A stretch of 64,000 nt of DNA, taken from contig JAAELP010000021.1 of assembly GCA_024226535.1 (NCBI GenBank), forward strand, positions 1-64,000. Reading direction: 5' to 3'. The notes beneath the pieces were generated by a model that saw nothing but the letters and a program-made list of their open reading frames with translations, ran no database searches and was not told the origin of the DNA. Position 1 is the first letter of the stretch. Each line of letters begins with the position of its first letter. Below are positions 52,793 through 64,000 of this stretch, one piece after another. The position numbers were made by a program, and so were the translations under genes. Source of the DNA: Planctomycetota bacterium. GTDB lineage: Bacteria; Planctomycetota; Phycisphaerae; Phycisphaerales; SM1A02.

Positions 52793-53127
52793 TCTCTCAG
52801 CGTCCTTATCCTGGTATGCGGTGAACTCGACAATGAGGCGACCCCAGTCGCAGACGAGTCAGTCTACTGTCCCGTATCGGGGCCGCAAAGACCGCTATCC
52901 CGCCCGGGAAGGTGCGCCTGTACCCATTCCTGAGCCGCGTGGAGGGTGAGCGGCGAGCGCCGCGCCGAGGCTGCCAAAAGGCAGGTCACCGCCAACTCGC
53001 GTTCTGGAAGACGGTTGCGCTCGCTATCCGGTCGCAACCCTCACTGTCACGACCTCCCAAGCAGAGACAACCCCCTCATAACCCGGGCGGGCGTCTCGAA
53101 GAGAGACAGAGAGACTCTGGCCTCAAA

Positions 53128-53420
53128 TCGGCCCGAAGCGGGGGACGGGCGCCGATCGCGGTTATGACCTCTCGTCGATCAGAGACCGCGCTCCCGCCAA
53201 CGCCCGCTCGCTGAACCCTTGCGAAACCCCGCGTCCCCAACGACAACGCCGCCGAGGTCTCTCGGCGGCGTTCATCGTGAACCGTGGGGCCGGCGGCGTT
53301 TGCCACCGGCCGGGGAATAGAGCGGGCGCAACGCTCTTACAAACGGTCGGGAATGGTGAGTAGAGACACGCGGGCTGGCGCGATCACTTGCAAGGTACAA
53401 ACACTGACTGGCTGGTTATG
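53128..53420 (+). repeat. Dispersed 293-bp non-coding repeat, copy 2
   Basis: This is the second copy of the element at 47620-47911, same orientation, almost the same length. The internal hairpin (53245-53272) is perfect here with 12 bp. A second GGCCGG/CCGGCC stem (53288-53311) is present only in this copy. The two copies enclose 5.2 kb with the lipoprotein, phosphatase and sulfatase genes, which differ in base composition from the surrounding DNA. Confidence 0.75.
53245..53272. terminator. Strong hairpin inside repeat copy 2
   Basis: A 12-bp perfect stem, AACGCCGCCGAG / CTCGGCGGCGTT, with loop GTCT, equivalent to that in copy 1. No clear T-run follows. Confidence 0.5.
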
Positions 53421-53473
53421 AGCAGCGGGACTCGATGTCTCGGATTTGCGCGACAGCCCAGTAGAATGGCGGG

Positions 53474-54051
53474 GTGACGCTCGACGATGGACATCACGAC
53501 GCCACCCTCCTGATGATCGCTGCCGCGGAGGGCGACCAGTCGGCCGCCGAGCGCCTTCTGCCCCTGGTCTACCAGCAACTCAGGGCCGCGGCCCAGATGC
53601 AGATGGCCGGCGAGCGGGCCGGCCACACCCTCCAGCCGACGGCCCTGGTGCACGAGGCCTTCCTGAAGCTGGTCGGCGACCGCGATCTGCCCTGGCAGAA
53701 CCGACGGCACTTTTACGCCGCCGCGGCGGAAGCCATGCGGCAGATCCTGCTCGACCATGCCCGGTCCCGGGGACGTCTGAAGCGGGGGGGCGACCGCCGC
53801 CGGGAGCCGCTCAGTGTGGCCGACGTGGCCGAATCCTGGAATCTGGACGAGACCGTGAGCCTCGACAACGCCCTGCGTCGCTTGGAGTCACGAGACGCCG
53901 GGATCGCCGAGGTCGTGCGCCTGCGGTTCTACGCGGGTCTGAGCATCGAGCAGACCGCTGCGGCGCTCGAAATCTCGCCCGCCACGGTCAAGCGGCGATG
54001 GGAGTTCGGCCGGACGTGGCTCTACCGGGAGCTTGGGAAGGATGCAGGCGC

Positions 54052-54055
<4 letters not shown>
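53474..54055 (+). CDS. ECF-type RNA polymerase sigma factor (planctomycete/acidobacterial TIGR02999-like group)
   Basis: This 193-residue sigma factor has region 2 in [20 protein letters not shown] and [17 protein letters not shown], with the [20 protein letters not shown] stretch, and a region 4 helix-turn-helix at the end ([20 protein letters not shown]). The [14 protein letters not shown] segment is characteristic of a sigma group found mainly in planctomycetes and acidobacteria, typically encoded next to a Ser/Thr kinase, as here. No zinc anti-sigma gene is nearby; activity is probably controlled by the kinase. The kinase start overlaps its stop (ATGA). Confidence 0.9.
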
Positions 54056-56751
<2,696 letters not shown>

Positions 56752-56924
56752 GCGACCGTTCCATGAGCGCACCAGCAGATCCTGACGGAATCTGGGGCTT
56801 CTCTCCTTCTTCTTGAGCTTGTTCCGCCTCGAACGTCGCTTGGCGGTGAGAGGCGGCTGGTATGCCGGATTCAGAGTCGAATCGACCTGTCCGCTTCCTG
56901 GCATCATCGACGGAAGGGACAGTC

Positions 56925-58319
56925 ATGAAGTCTCGATCGAATGCAGCCTCGTGCGCCACGGCGTATGACGCCGCGACTCGGGTCTGGTGCGTCGGCCCTG
57001 CCATCCTCATGGCGGTGGCGTCTTCATCGTCGGCCGACATCATCGACATCCCGGCCCATCAACCGACGATTCAGGCGGGTATCGAGGCAGCCGTCGACGG
57101 CGACGACGTCGTAGTTGCCCCGGGAACGTATCCCGAGAATGTCAACTTCAACGGCAAGGCGATTACCGTACGTAGCGTCGACCCGAATGACCCGGCCGTC
57201 GTGGCCAGCACGATCATCGACGCCGGCGGGAGCGGCAGCGTGGTTACCTGCACCAGCGACGAGCGTCCCGACACGACCCTGTGGGGCCTGACGCTCACCG
57301 GAGGGACGGGAACGTACGACGACGTTGTGGGAGTGAGTGCAGGCGGCGGGATGTACATCGTCGGCAGCAGTCCGACGGTGATCAACTGCATATTCACGGA
57401 CAACACTGCCGAAATCGGCGGCGGGATGTACAACGACTTCGGCAGCCCGACGGTGACCGACAGCACGTTCAGCGGGAATTGGGTGTGTGGAGCTGGCGGC
57501 GGAATGTTCGATGGTGCCGGCGCGACGGTGACCAACTGCACGTTCACCGACAATGCGGCCTTCCAAGGTGGCGGGTTGTACGGCGGCAACGTGGTGACCA
57601 ACTGCACGTTCAGCGGGAACACGGCTTCCGAAGGCGGCGGGATCGGCACCTGCGGAACAGTGATCAACTGTGTCTTCACCGACAACTGGGCCGACTATGG
57701 TGGCGGAATGCACGGTTGCGGGACGCTGACAGACTGCACGTTCAGCGGCAACCTGGCCGCCAACGGTCGCGCCGTCGCGCTGATTGACACTTGGCCATGG
57801 CCGCCAGTTGACCTGACCCTGGCCAACTGCATCCTGTGGGACGGCGGCGACGAGATCTGGGCCGTCTACGGGACGGTCACCGTCAGCTACAGCAACGTCC
57901 AGGGCAGTTTTCCGGGGGCAGGCAACATCGATGTCGATCCTCGCTTCGTCGATCGCGCGGGCGGCGACCTGCGATTGCAGCCCGGTTCGCCGTGCATTGA
58001 CGCCGGCGACAACCTCGCGGTGCCGGCCGGGATCATCACCGATCTCGAAGGCAACCCGCGTTTCGCACACGATTCCTGCACGCTCGACACCGGGCGTCCG
58101 GACGGCACGAACCCGCCGGTCGACATGGGCGCGTACGAGTACCAGCCGGCATGCCCCGCGGATCTCGGTTGCAGCGGCGGGGTCGACTTCGGCGACCTGC
58201 TCGCGATCCTCGCCGCGTGGGGTTCGTGCGCAGGCTGCCCCGAGGACCTGGACAACGACGACGCGGTCGGCTTCGGCGAACTTCTCGTCGTGCTCTCGAG
58301 CTGGGGACGGTGCCCGTGA
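56925..58319 (+). CDS. Secreted right-handed beta-helix protein with dockerin-like C-terminus
   Basis: This 464-residue protein has a signal peptide (CVGPAILMAVASSSSA). Residues 40-300 form a parallel beta-helix with repeating GGGMYIVGSSPTVINCIFTD-like units, about seven turns, each with paired Asn/Cys/Phe. The C-terminus has two dockerin-like half repeats, FGDLLAILAAWGSC and FGELLVVLSSWGRC, the form common in Phycisphaerae surface proteins. It is probably exported to or anchored at the cell surface. The ATG at 56925 follows GGAAGGG by 6 bases; the ATG at 56862 would spoil the signal peptide. No enzyme site is seen. Confidence 0.78.
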   Translation: MKSRSNAASCATAYDAATRVWCVGPAILMAVASSSSADIIDIPAHQPTIQAGIEAAVDGDDVVVAPGTYPENVNFNGKAITVRSVDPNDPAVVASTIIDAGGSGSVVTCTSDERPDTTLWGLTLTGGTGTYDDVVGVSAGGGMYIVGSSPTVINCIFTDNTAEIGGGMYNDFGSPTVTDSTFSGNWVCGAGGGMFDGAGATVTNCTFTDNAAFQGGGLYGGNVVTNCTFSGNTASEGGGIGTCGTVINCVFTDNWADYGGGMHGCGTLTDCTFSGNLAANGRAVALIDTWPWPPVDLTLANCILWDGGDEIWAVYGTVTVSYSNVQGSFPGAGNIDVDPRFVDRAGGDLRLQPGSPCIDAGDNLAVPAGIITDLEGNPRFAHDSCTLDTGRPDGTNPPVDMGAYEYQPACPADLGCSGGVDFGDLLAILAAWGSCAGCPEDLDNDDAVGFGELLVVLSSWGRCP

Positions 58320-58400
58320 GCGCGTCCGTAGCGATCGAGCCGCATCGCCGCCTGCCTCGCGGGGCGTGACGGTCAGGACCTGGTTCATGCGGCAAGGTTC

Positions 58401-58432
58401 TGCACGGGCGTTTTCGAGAAACGATCCGTGCA
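58401..58432. terminator. Hairpin after the beta-helix gene
   Basis: TGCACGG (58401-58407) pairs with CCGTGCA (58426-58432), and CGTTT pairs with AAACG inside, giving a 12-bp stem with a small bulge. It lies 82 bases past the stop codon and may end that transcript, although no T-run follows. Confidence 0.45.
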
Positions 58433-58737
58433 CCAGCGGGTCAGGCGGCATGGAGAGACAAGAGAGACTTCGCGCGTCCGAGTTCGACGTCAGCCTGCCG
58501 CAGCTTGTTGGTGATCTCTTCCGCTTTGTGTCGCCGTCCAGGCATGCCCAGGTCCTCCTTGATCCGCGGTCCAGAGTATCACTGGATGCGGATCGGGTCC
58601 TGGGGGGAAAGCCAGTGCCATCTGGTCCTTTGGTGCTCCCATTCATGGTGCCGCACTATCACTCTGCCCCCCGCGCCCCGGCAAGCTCAGACACGCCCCG
58701 CGCCGCCAACCCAACCCCACCCCACCGCGCACGAAGA

Positions 58738-58761
58738 CGGCCAGCCCTAATCGGCTGGCCG
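58738..58761. terminator. Perfect 9-bp hairpin beside the tRNA fragment
   Basis: CGGCCAGCC and GGCTGGCCG pair perfectly around a 6-base loop. It lies 19 bases from the tRNA fragment, on its 3' side, where a tRNA terminator would be expected for the minus strand. No T-run is seen. Confidence 0.5.
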
Positions 58762-58779
58762 CAATCGAGTTGCCGTGAA

Positions 58780-58821
58780 TAGCTGGCGCAGGATTCGAAC
58801 CTGCGACCGCCGGGCTATGAT
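58780..58821 (-). pseudogene. 3' fragment of a tRNA-Met (CAT) gene
   Basis: Read on the minus strand this is the 3' half of a tRNA. It has anticodon loop ATCATAG with anticodon CAT, stem CCCGG, variable loop CGGTC, T arm GCAGG-TTCGAAT-CCTGC, acceptor strand GCCAGCT and discriminator A. The 5' half is missing: no AGCTGGC acceptor strand or D arm is found upstream, and the 5' anticodon strand does not pair. Such anticodon-to-3'-end pieces are what site-specific integration into a tRNA gene leaves behind, so this may be an attachment-site scar. Confidence 0.7.
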
Positions 58822-58877
58822 CTGCCCGTCTTGTCGTTCACTGTCATCCACCAGTTCGTGAACCGGAGCCGACCGAC

Positions 58878-60053
58878 ATGTCCAGGACGCTCGACGTTGC
58901 CATCATCGGGGCGGGGATCATGGGTTGCAGCTGCGCCTACGAGCTGGCGCGGCGGGGGCTGAAGGTGGGCGTGCTCGAGAAGGACACGATCGGAGCGGGC
59001 TCCACCGGCAAGTCGTCGGCCCTCATCCGCCAGCATTACTCGAACGACCTGACCGCCCGCATGGCGCTGCACAGCCTGCGGGCGTTCGAGAACATGGAAG
59101 AGGAGTTGGGCTCCGACGGCGGCTTTACGCGGGTCGGGTTCATCGCCGTGACGTCGGCCAAGGACCACGCGGGGCTGGAGGCGAACGTGGCCCTGCAGCA
59201 TCGGGTCGGTATCCACTCCGAGCTGCTCGCGCCCGACGCGTTGCGCGAGATCATGCCGCACATCGAGACCTCCGATCTCGTCGCCGCCGCCTACGAGCCG
59301 GAGGCGGGCTACGCGGATCCGAATCTCACCGTCAACGCCTACGCCGACGCGGCGCGCCGGCACGGTGCCGTGATCCAACTGAACACCCCGGTGACGGACG
59401 TTCGCTTCTCGGGGGACCGGGTGGCCGGCGTGGACACGCCCGACGAGCGCTACGACGCCCCGCTGGTGCTGAACTGCGCCGGCCCGTGGAGCGCGCAGGT
59501 GGCGCGCCGGGCCGGGGTCGAGCTGCCCGTCAACGCGTGCCGCGCGCAGGTCGCGTTCCTCCAGCGCCCGGAGGGGCACGAAGCGCCGCACCCGGCCGTC
59601 GCCGACTTCATCCACGCCACCTACTTCCGGCCCGAGACCGGCAACATCACCCTCGCCGGTCTCATCGATCCGGCCGAAGCCGACGCCGTGGTCGACCCGG
59701 ACGACTACAACGAGCTGCACGACGACGAGTTCATGCTGGACGTCGGCGAGCGGGTCAGTCGGCGCTACCCCGCCCTGTGGGAGAGCCGGGCCGCCGGGGG
59801 GTACGCCTCGCTCTACGCGATCACCCCCGACTGGCATCCGATCGTGGACGAGGTGCCGGCCGGCAGCGGCTTCTTCGCGTGCACCGGGTTCAGCGGGCAC
59901 GGTTTCAAGCTCGGCCCCGCGGTGGCGGTGATGGTCGCCGATCTGCTCACGCGGGTCGCCGACCCGGAGTTCTCGCCGCACCTCTTCCGCCTCGCCCGCT
60001 ACGCGGAGAACGACGCGGTGCAGGGGCAGTACGAGTACAGCATCGCCGGCTGA
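58878..60053 (+). CDS. FAD-dependent oxidoreductase, DAO/sarcosine oxidase-like
   Basis: This 391-residue protein has an N-terminal FAD-binding motif, VAIIGAGIMGCSCAYELARR, the GSTGKSSALIRQHYS segment typical of sarcosine oxidase/dimethylglycine oxidase-like flavoproteins, LNCAGPWSAQVA in the middle and GFFACTGFSGHGFKLGPAV at the end. It would oxidise an amine or amino acid in the cytoplasm. It stands alone between the tRNA fragment and a convergent acyl-CoA dehydrogenase (9 bases between the stops). The substrate cannot be named from the sequence. Confidence 0.87.
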   Translation: MSRTLDVAIIGAGIMGCSCAYELARRGLKVGVLEKDTIGAGSTGKSSALIRQHYSNDLTARMALHSLRAFENMEEELGSDGGFTRVGFIAVTSAKDHAGLEANVALQHRVGIHSELLAPDALREIMPHIETSDLVAAAYEPEAGYADPNLTVNAYADAARRHGAVIQLNTPVTDVRFSGDRVAGVDTPDERYDAPLVLNCAGPWSAQVARRAGVELPVNACRAQVAFLQRPEGHEAPHPAVADFIHATYFRPETGNITLAGLIDPAEADAVVDPDDYNELHDDEFMLDVGERVSRRYPALWESRAAGGYASLYAITPDWHPIVDEVPAGSGFFACTGFSGHGFKLGPAVAVMVADLLTRVADPEFSPHLFRLARYAENDAVQGQYEYSIAG

Positions 60054-60062
60054 TCGCCGAGA

Positions 60063-61250
60063 TTAGAACGCAGCGTGCCCTGTCAGCTCGCGGCCGACCA
60101 CCAGTTCGTGAATCGTCTCGGTGCCCTCGTAGGTGATCACGCTCTCGAGGTTGAGCATGTGGCGGATGGGGCAGAACTCGACGCTGATGCCGCTGGCCCC
60201 GAGCAGATCCCGGGCATCGCGCGCGACGTCCAGCGCCATGCGGACGTTGTTCCACTTCGCCATCGAGACCTGGCTGTGGTGCATCGTCCCCGCGTCCTTC
60301 ATTCGGCCGAGCTGGAGCGCCAGCAGTTGCGCGGTGGTGATCCGGCGGCTCATGTCGGCGAGGCGCCGCTGGATCGTCTGCGTGTGCGCGAGGGGGCGGC
60401 CGAACAGCTCGCGCACCTTGGCGTACTCCAGGACCTCCGAGAAGCACGCGAGCGCGGAGCCGATCGCTCCCCACGCGATGCCGTAACGGGCCTGGGTGAG
60501 GCAGCTCAGCGGCCCCTTCAGGCCGCGTACATTCGGCAACACGTTCGCATCGGGGACACGGACGTCGTCGAAGAACAGCTCGGACGTGATCGACGCGCGG
60601 AGCGAGAACTTGTGCCCGATGTCACGGGTCGTGTAGCCGGGCATGTCCTTCTCGACGAGGAATCCGCGGATCCCGTCGTCGGTGTCCGCCCACACCACCG
60701 CGAGATCGGCGACGGTTCCGTTCGTGATCCACATCTTCGCCCCGTTGAGGATCCAGTCGTCGCCGTCGCGGCGGGCGTTCGTCTTCATGTTGCCGGGATC
60801 GGATCCGCCGTCGGGCTCGGTCAGGCCGAAGCAGCCGAGGACCTCGCCGCGCGCCATCGCGGGGAGCCAGCGCTGCTTCTGCTCCTCGTTGCCGAACGCC
60901 ATGATCGGGTACATGCAGAGACTGCCCTGCACGGACACGAAGCTGCGGATCCCGGCGTCACCGCGCTCCAGCTCCTGGCAGACGAGTCCGTAGCACACGT
61001 GGCTGAGGCCCCCGCACTCGTACCCTTCGATGTTGCAGCCGAGCAGGCCCATCTCCGCGATCTCGCCCATCAGCTCCGTCGGGAACCGCGCCTCCTCGAA
61101 CGCGTCGGCGACGATCGGCAGCACGCGATCATCGACGAATCGCCCGACGGCGTCCTGGATGGCCCGCTCGTCTTCGTCGAGCAGGCTGCGCACCGCGTAG
61201 AAGTCCGTGGTCTGCGGTGATTCAACGGCGCAGGAGGTGTTGACGGTCAT
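60063..61250 (-). CDS. gcdH: Glutaryl-CoA dehydrogenase
   Basis: This 395-residue acyl-CoA dehydrogenase belongs to the GcdH group. It has CFGLTEPDGGSDPGNMKTNA, DWILNGAKMWITNGTVADLA, KFSLRASITSELFFDDVRVP, and the active-site Glu in VITYEGTETIHELVVGRELTG. It converts glutaryl-CoA to crotonyl-CoA (decarboxylating), the step after thiolysis in benzoyl-CoA degradation. Electrons go to ETF, whose genes open this window. It lies 12.5 kb away from the aromatic operon and on the other strand, so it may also serve lysine or tryptophan breakdown. The ATG at 61250 is used; the longer frame to 61694 is unsupported. A non-decarboxylating variant cannot be excluded. Confidence 0.88.
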   Translation of the reverse strand: MTVNTSCAVESPQTTDFYAVRSLLDEDERAIQDAVGRFVDDRVLPIVADAFEEARFPTELMGEIAEMGLLGCNIEGYECGGLSHVCYGLVCQELERGDAGIRSFVSVQGSLCMYPIMAFGNEEQKQRWLPAMARGEVLGCFGLTEPDGGSDPGNMKTNARRDGDDWILNGAKMWITNGTVADLAVVWADTDDGIRGFLVEKDMPGYTTRDIGHKFSLRASITSELFFDDVRVPDANVLPNVRGLKGPLSCLTQARYGIAWGAIGSALACFSEVLEYAKVRELFGRPLAHTQTIQRRLADMSRRITTAQLLALQLGRMKDAGTMHHSQVSMAKWNNVRMALDVARDARDLLGASGISVEFCPIRHMLNLESVITYEGTETIHELVVGRELTGHAAF

Positions 61251-61551
61251 GTGGCATCCCCTATTGCTGAGGGGCAGTCTACGCGGGTTCTCTCCCATCG
61301 TCCGGAGCCGGGGCCCCTTCGCGATCTCGTGGCCGACCGCGTTGGCGGGAGCGGGCCGTTGGCATGCTGACGCATGTAACAAATCAGCGTCTCGTGCGTA
61401 ACACTGGTGGTCTGAGTCCGGCGTTGGTCGCCATCTCGCCAGGCTTCGTCGCGGGCTGCGTGGCCGCTCGTCGGCGTAGCTATGCCGCGCCCCGATCGGC
61501 TCGGGTGGGTGCCCGGCCGGCCTGAACCTCGGAAGCTTCAGAGGAAGCCAG
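61251..61551. other. Divergent intergenic region
   Basis: These 301 bases separate glutaryl-CoA dehydrogenase from the giant protein gene. No gene, tRNA or clear operator is seen. GAGGAAG at 61541-61547 is the ribosome site of the next gene. Confidence 0.5.
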
Positions 61552-64000
61552 ATGACAATCCACAAGTTCTTCCATGGGTGGCCCACGCTGGTCGTGGTCC
61601 TCGCGATATCGCTGTCGCTGCTCTGTCCGCTCGGTGATGCCGTGGCGCAGGATTCCGATGATGCGAAGGAGCCGCCGTCCACGGAGCAGAGCATCTACAT
61701 CCCGTACAAGAAGCTGCGCGAGGTCTTCGAGCGCGAGGGACGCGGTGTCTTCCTCCCCTACGAGGAGTTCCAGGCACTCTGGCGCGCGGCACATGAGCGC
61801 ACGGGGCCGGATGACGCCGACGAGCCGCCGGTGGACGCCCTCATCACCGAGACCAGCAACGAAGCGACGGTCAGACACGACGTCGTCACCGTGAACGCGA
61901 CGGTGCACATCGAGTTGCTCCGAGACGGTTGGAACGAGGTACCGTTGCGTCTGGACGATGCGGCGATCACCGGGGCCACCATCGACGACGAGCCGGCCCG
62001 TCTTCTGTTCACGGCGGGACGCGGTTACTCGCTGCTGTACGAGAAGGCCGAGGCCGCGCCGGTCGCGCTCGAGCTGAAGCTCACCTACGCCAAGTCGTAC
62101 AACCGCGCACCCGGCCGCAACTCCGTGTCGTTCAACGCTCCCCAGGCTCCGATCAGCCGCTGGCGCGTGGCGATCCCGGAGGAGGGCGTCAAGGTCAACC
62201 TGCGCCCCTTGATCGCTGCGACGGACGTGCCCGCGCAGACGGAGCCGGACCTGGAAGGCGACTGGTCCGTGGTTCTCGCCTTCGTGGGCGCCGCGCCCTC
62301 GGTCGGTATCGACTGGACCCCCAAGTCCGAGGGCGCGACAGGGCTCGGCGCCCTGGCCGACGTCGTCTCCGAGCAGCGGGTGTGGATCGACGAGGGCGTG
62401 GCCCGGACGCGCGTCGACCTGGCCTACGAGATCAGCCGCACCGAGCTGCCCGCCCTCACCATCGAGGTGCCGGTGGGCGAGAAGGTCGTGGACGTGTCGG
62501 ACGCAAACGTCCGTCAATGGTCCGTCGAGCGTTTCGAGCAGCGCGAGCCGCCGGTGCAGGTGATCACGATCGAGCTGTTCGAGCCGATCAAGGGACAGCA
62601 GAAGGTCCGCGTGGAACTCGAACGCTTCACATCCGAGGCATCCGAGATCCAGCTCTCCGTGCCCGTCGTCCGCGCGCTCGAGGCGGCGCGCCAACAGGGC
62701 GTGGTCGTCGTGAGATCGGCCGCGGCGCTGGCCGCTCAGGTGCGCCGATCCACCGGGCTCATCCAGGTCGATTCCGGAGAGTTGCCACCGTCGCTGGCAT
62801 CCAGCCCCTGGGATTTCTCCTACCGCTACTCGAGCGTCCCGTTCGACCTCGCCCTCGACGTCGAGAAGATCAAACCGTCCATCACGGCCGAGGCGCTCGT
62901 GTCCGCGCGGCTGAGTCCCGAGCGGTTGTCCCTGGACTACCTGGTGGTGTACGACGTCCGTCGCGCCGGCGTATTCGAGCTGGACTTGGAGGTGCCGGCC
63001 GGCTATGACGTCAGGCAGGTCAGCGGCCGCGCCGCTCCCGGCGCCACCGCGGTCGAAGTCGATGCCCACCATCTGTCCGGCGACGATGAGACGCACCTGA
63101 CCGTCAGCCTCTCCCGCAAGGCGATGGGGAAGGTCGCGCTCCGAATGCTGCTCGTTCGTTCGCTCGACCACGCCGAGTTGATCACTCCCAGCGAGGCGTC
63201 GGCGGAGATCGAGTTGCTGGTGCCTCGCGTGACCGGCGCTTCGATCAAGCGCGAGAGCGGGCGGCTCGTCGTCTTCGCGCCGGAGAGCCTGCGTGTCAAC
63301 CCGAAGACGACCAACGGGCTGCGAAGCGTCTCGCCGACGGAGGCCCTCCAGGGCATGGTGGCCGATCCGAGCCAACGCAAGGTCGAGCAGAGAGCGATGC
63401 TTGCGTACGTGTACGCGCAGGATCCGGCCTCGTTGACGCTGGCCGTGCAGCGACGACGGCCGTACGTGACCGTGAGCCAGCTCCTGGCCACGACGATCGA
63501 ACCCGGGCTCGTCAGGTACGACGCCACGCTCTTCGTCGACGTGAAGTACAGCGGGATCAAGTCGCTGCGACTCGATGTCCCCGCCGAGGTGTCCGGTGAC
63601 CTTCGCAACACGACGGCGGGGGTCCGCGACGAGGTCATCACGCCGGCGCCGGATGACGTCGAGCCCGGATACGTTGCCTGGCGCTTCACCGGCGATCGCG
63701 AGTTCGTGGGACAGCGCCAGCTCACCTTGACCTGGGAACGCCCGCTCGAAGACCTCGATGTCGGCAAGAGCGTCGATCTCGTCGTTCCCCGCCTCGTGCC
63801 GGTCGCCGTCGACCGCGCCTGGGGCCAGGTCGTCATCATCAAGTCCGAAACCGTCGACGTGCACGAGTCCGGCGAGCCGAGCGGCGTGCGCGGCATCGAT
63901 CCGCAGCACGATCTCATGCCGTCCGTCTCCTTCCCCAACGCGGCGCGGGCGTTCGAGTTCCAGGACGAATGGGCGCTCACGATCACCGCGACGCACTACG
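61552..64000 (+). CDS. N-terminal part of a giant secreted planctomycete protein, runs off the window
   Basis: The first 816 codons are present with no stop before the window ends. A signal peptide is visible (LVVVLAISLSLLCPLGDAVAQ). It is followed by IYIPYKKLREVFEREGRGVF and LPYEEFQALW, an N-terminal box I recognise from very long exported proteins of planctomycetes that have no assigned function. The rest consists of beta-rich segments, for example ELKLTYAKSYNRAPGRNSVS and RVDLAYEISRTELPALTIEV, suggesting repeated Ig-like or beta-sandwich units. GAGGAAG precedes the ATG. A surface or cell-wall role is likely only on general grounds. Confidence 0.72.
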   Translation, partial: MTIHKFFHGWPTLVVVLAISLSLLCPLGDAVAQDSDDAKEPPSTEQSIYIPYKKLREVFEREGRGVFLPYEEFQALWRAAHERTGPDDADEPPVDALITETSNEATVRHDVVTVNATVHIELLRDGWNEVPLRLDDAAITGATIDDEPARLLFTAGRGYSLLYEKAEAAPVALELKLTYAKSYNRAPGRNSVSFNAPQAPISRWRVAIPEEGVKVNLRPLIAATDVPAQTEPDLEGDWSVVLAFVGAAPSVGIDWTPKSEGATGLGALADVVSEQRVWIDEGVARTRVDLAYEISRTELPALTIEVPVGEKVVDVSDANVRQWSVERFEQREPPVQVITIELFEPIKGQQKVRVELERFTSEASEIQLSVPVVRALEAARQQGVVVVRSAAALAAQVRRSTGLIQVDSGELPPSLASSPWDFSYRYSSVPFDLALDVEKIKPSITAEALVSARLSPERLSLDYLVVYDVRRAGVFELDLEVPAGYDVRQVSGRAAPGATAVEVDAHHLSGDDETHLTVSLSRKAMGKVALRMLLVRSLDHAELITPSEASAEIELLVPRVTGASIKRESGRLVVFAPESLRVNPKTTNGLRSVSPTEALQGMVADPSQRKVEQRAMLAYVYAQDPASLTLAVQRRRPYVTVSQLLATTIEPGLVRYDATLFVDVKYSGIKSLRLDVPAEVSGDLRNTTAGVRDEVITPAPDDVEPGYVAWRFTGDREFVGQRQLTLTWERPLEDLDVGKSVDLVVPRLVPVAVDRAWGQVVIIKSETVDVHESGEPSGVRGIDPQHDLMPSVSFPNAARAFEFQDEWALTITATHY

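Larger units (their letters stand above)
52793..53473. other. Long intergenic region containing repeat copy 2
   Basis: No gene is seen in these 681 bases. The first part (52793-53127) has no recognisable structure beyond the likely promoter area of the minus-strand sulfatase. The second part is repeat copy 2 (53128-53420). Short open frames here are not kept between copies. Confidence 0.6.
58320..58877. other. Long intergenic region with two hairpins and a tRNA fragment
   Basis: No gene is supported in these 558 bases. It holds a strong hairpin (58401-58432), a second hairpin (58738-58761) and a tRNA-Met 3'-end fragment (58780-58821, minus strand). The stretch 58661-58735 is a C-rich spacer. 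The layout resembles an old integration site. Confidence 0.6.

Noticed and set aside
53081-53096. CCCTCATAACCCG looks like a tRNA-Met anticodon region
   Set aside because: The 5' strand does not pair and no T arm follows, so no tRNA can be drawn.

Overview
The window is GC-rich, densely coded and organised in long same-strand operons. It most likely comes from a planctomycete, probably of the Phycisphaerae. Three features point there: an ECF sigma factor directly followed by a Ser/Thr kinase with TPR repeats (53474-56751); a secreted beta-helix protein ending in two dockerin-like repeats of the 'FGDLLAILAAWG' kind (56925-58319); and a giant secreted protein with an N-terminus typical of planctomycetes (61552 to the end). 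This is a judgement from protein style, not from a marker gene.

Region 1 (1-3615) encodes the end of EtfB, EtfA and a membrane Fe-S oxidoreductase that would pass electrons from acyl-CoA dehydrogenases to quinone. Region 2 (3741-23530) is a respiratory island. It holds a Cys-rich PAS/LuxR regulator, two outer-membrane barrel proteins, a secreted cytochrome c fused to a helical-barrel domain, a cupredoxin-like protein, two di-haem cytochrome c peroxidases, a Tat-exported Rieske subunit and an arsenite-oxidase-family molybdoenzyme. It continues with a NorC/NorB-like pair with altered metal ligands, an SDR, a DoxX-like protein, a FixH/YtkA-like protein and a YHS-NosR/NapH-like polyferredoxin. 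The order peroxidase, peroxidase, Rieske, molybdoenzyme matches the iodate reductase locus (idrP1/P2, idrB, idrA), and one arsenite-binding residue of AioA appears to be missing. I therefore favour an iodate-reductase-like system over arsenite oxidase. Two copies of a TGATGC-N4-GCATCA dyad, each about 31 bp upstream of an extended -10 box, precede the two transcription units of this island.

Region 3 (24671-47534) is an anaerobic aromatic-degradation locus. A TetR gene and a molybdenum hydroxylase (4-hydroxybenzoyl-CoA-reductase-like, with fused Fe-S and Mo subunits) lie on the minus strand. Divergent from them is an 18-kb plus-strand operon with all the central steps: the four subunits of ATP-dependent benzoyl-CoA reductase, dienoyl-CoA hydratase, 6-hydroxycyclohexenoyl-CoA dehydrogenase, BamA ring hydrolase, beta-oxidation enzymes, a 1143-residue CoA-ligase fusion, an additional dehydratase-like subunit with its own activator ATPase, a small Cys protein and a hemerythrin. 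Glutaryl-CoA dehydrogenase (60063-61250) supplies the next step at a distance. Together regions 1-3 suggest an organism that oxidises aromatics anaerobically and sends the electrons through ETF and quinone to a periplasmic oxyanion reductase. That coupling is inference.

Region 4 (47535-53473) carries a degenerate formylglycine-enzyme-like lipoprotein, a PafA-type phosphatase and a Cys-type sulfatase between two direct copies of a 292-bp non-coding repeat. Region 5 (53474-64000) holds the sigma/kinase pair, the dockerin-like protein, a tRNA-Met 3'-end fragment that looks like an attachment-site scar, an FAD oxidase, glutaryl-CoA dehydrogenase and the start of the giant protein, which runs off the window.
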